A stretch of 6,665 bases of DNA from Treponema sp. GTDB lineage: Bacteria > Spirochaetota > Spirochaetia > Treponematales > Treponemataceae. Location of the stretch: assembly GCA_017390125.1 (NCBI GenBank), contig JAFPCT010000055.1, forward strand, positions 1 through 6,665. The letters are read 5' to 3'. Numbering within the stretch: position 1 is the first letter of the stretch; every line of letters starts with the position of its first letter. The notes beneath the pieces were generated by a model that was not told the origin of the DNA, did no database searches, and saw nothing but the letters and a program-made list of their open reading frames with translations. A program made the position numbers and the translations under genes. Below, piece by piece: positions 6,119 through 6,665 of this stretch.

Positions 6119-6580
6119 TTATGCGGCGGGCTTTCCGGAGATTTTTTTGATGAATGCATCAATGTTTCCGAATACAAAGACCGTGCAGTACGCCGTTATG
6201 CAGAAAGCAATCAGAAGGGCGTAAGTCATAGAAAGAGTCCTGCTGTTCATAAGTGAAATTGAACGGATTGAGATCAGGGGCAGGAAAATCAATACTATGC
6301 CGCCGATAATCCAGCTGACAAGAGGAACCGGCTTTTTCTGCATTTTTTTATACATTTCCGGAGAAACGGAATCCATTATTTTCTGTATTGTTTCATCTGT
6401 TACTGGCGAAGGCATAGAAAGCGGAGATGCAATCTTTTCCTCTGCAAACCTGAGCATTTTTATCTGATTCCTGCATTTTTTGCAGAACAGAAGATGCAGG
6501 GAAAGCCTGAGAGGAACCCGCTCGTTCTTGTCGAGCATAAGATACTGATTCAATATAAAATCACATTTTTCACTGTTCAT
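6119..6580 (-). CDS. Zinc-finger anti-sigma factor (ZAS family), two membrane helices
   Basis: The protein probably binds and holds inactive the ECF sigma factor encoded just upstream. Of 153 residues, the N-terminal domain carries the signature H29-x3-C33-x2-C36 (HLLFCKKC), with C6 about 23 residues earlier as a likely fourth zinc ligand. A linker (about 45-85) leads to two hydrophobic helices at about 88-108 and 118-138 and a short basic tail. The loop between the helices is only about ten residues, so there is almost no extracytoplasmic sensor domain, unlike RseA. GGAGG lies 6 nt before the ATG. The start lies inside the sigma gene, giving an 11-nt overlap typical of coupled sigma/anti-sigma pairs. 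The stop codon directly abuts that of the convergent M23 gene. The signal sensed is unknown. Confidence 0.85.
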   Translation of the reverse strand: MNSEKCDFILNQYLMLDKNERVPLRLSLHLLFCKKCRNQIKMLRFAEEKIASPLSMPSPVTDETIQKIMDSVSPEMYKKMQKKPVPLVSWIIGGIVLIFLPLISIRSISLMNSRTLSMTYALLIAFCITAYCTVFVFGNIDAFIKKISGKPAA

Positions 6581-6665
6581 AAAAAGCCTCCAGTTTCTGC
6601 TTTAGAATTTTTTTTGCCCTGAATACATGGGATTTTATTGTGTTCACCGGGAAACCGGTTATTTC
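6570..6665 (-). CDS. ECF-type RNA polymerase sigma factor, C-terminal end (partial)
   Basis: Only the last 31 codons are in the window; the gene continues past the right edge. The reading frame on the - strand begins EITGFPVNTIKSHVFRAKKI and ends at TGA (6572-6570). The pattern of EI-x-G-x-P-x-x-T-I/V-K-S followed by R-A-K/R-K-x-L is the recognition helix of sigma region 4.2 in the ECF (sigma70 family group 4) proteins, which reads the -35 box. The downstream anti-sigma gene overlaps it by 11 nt, which supports the assignment. The full protein and its promoter, often self-recognised in this family, lie outside this window, so its ECF subgroup cannot be determined. Confidence 0.85.
   Translation of the reverse strand, partial: EITGFPVNTIKSHVFRAKKILKQKLEAFYEQ

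Overview
This window looks like an ordinary chromosomal segment of a spirochaete, most likely a Treponema. That assignment is an inference from the style of the CheR and CheB proteins, the mid-40s GC content and the gene content; it was not tested by a database search. I see no mobile elements, CRISPR arrays, tRNA or rRNA genes, and no clear sign of gene transfer.

Layout, left to right. (1) The + strand chemotaxis pair cheR (38-853) and cheB (879-2096) encodes the methyltransferase and the methylesterase/deamidase that set the adaptation level of chemoreceptors. A near-consensus sigma70-type promoter lies directly against the cheR start, and a strong intrinsic terminator follows cheB. (2) A tight - strand operon runs from 4257 down to 2236. 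It encodes an all-trans polyprenyl diphosphate synthase, a four-repeat TPR protein, and a small two-helix membrane protein resembling RseC/MucC but lacking its cysteine cluster. The genes are 4 nt apart and then overlap by 4 nt. (3) A divergent 113-nt intergenic region leads into a + strand pair: rlmE (23S rRNA 2'-O-methyltransferase, 4371-4967) and a membrane-anchored LysM-LysM-M23 murein endopeptidase (4976-6118). (4) On the - strand, abutting the peptidase stop codon with no spacer, lies a zinc-finger anti-sigma factor with two membrane helices (6119-6580). It overlaps by 11 nt the 3' end of an ECF-type sigma factor gene that runs off the right edge (6570-6665).

Together the window combines chemotaxis adaptation, isoprenoid chain supply, ribosome modification, cell-wall remodelling and an envelope-type sigma/anti-sigma switch. 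I do not see a clearly new multi-gene system. The points most worth a second look are: promoters placed so that cheR would be leaderless and the prenyl synthase nearly so; an altered second Asp-rich motif in the prenyl synthase; a cysteine-free RseC-like protein near a sigma/anti-sigma pair; an anti-sigma factor with almost no extracytoplasmic part; and the zero-gap convergent junction between the peptidase and that anti-sigma gene.
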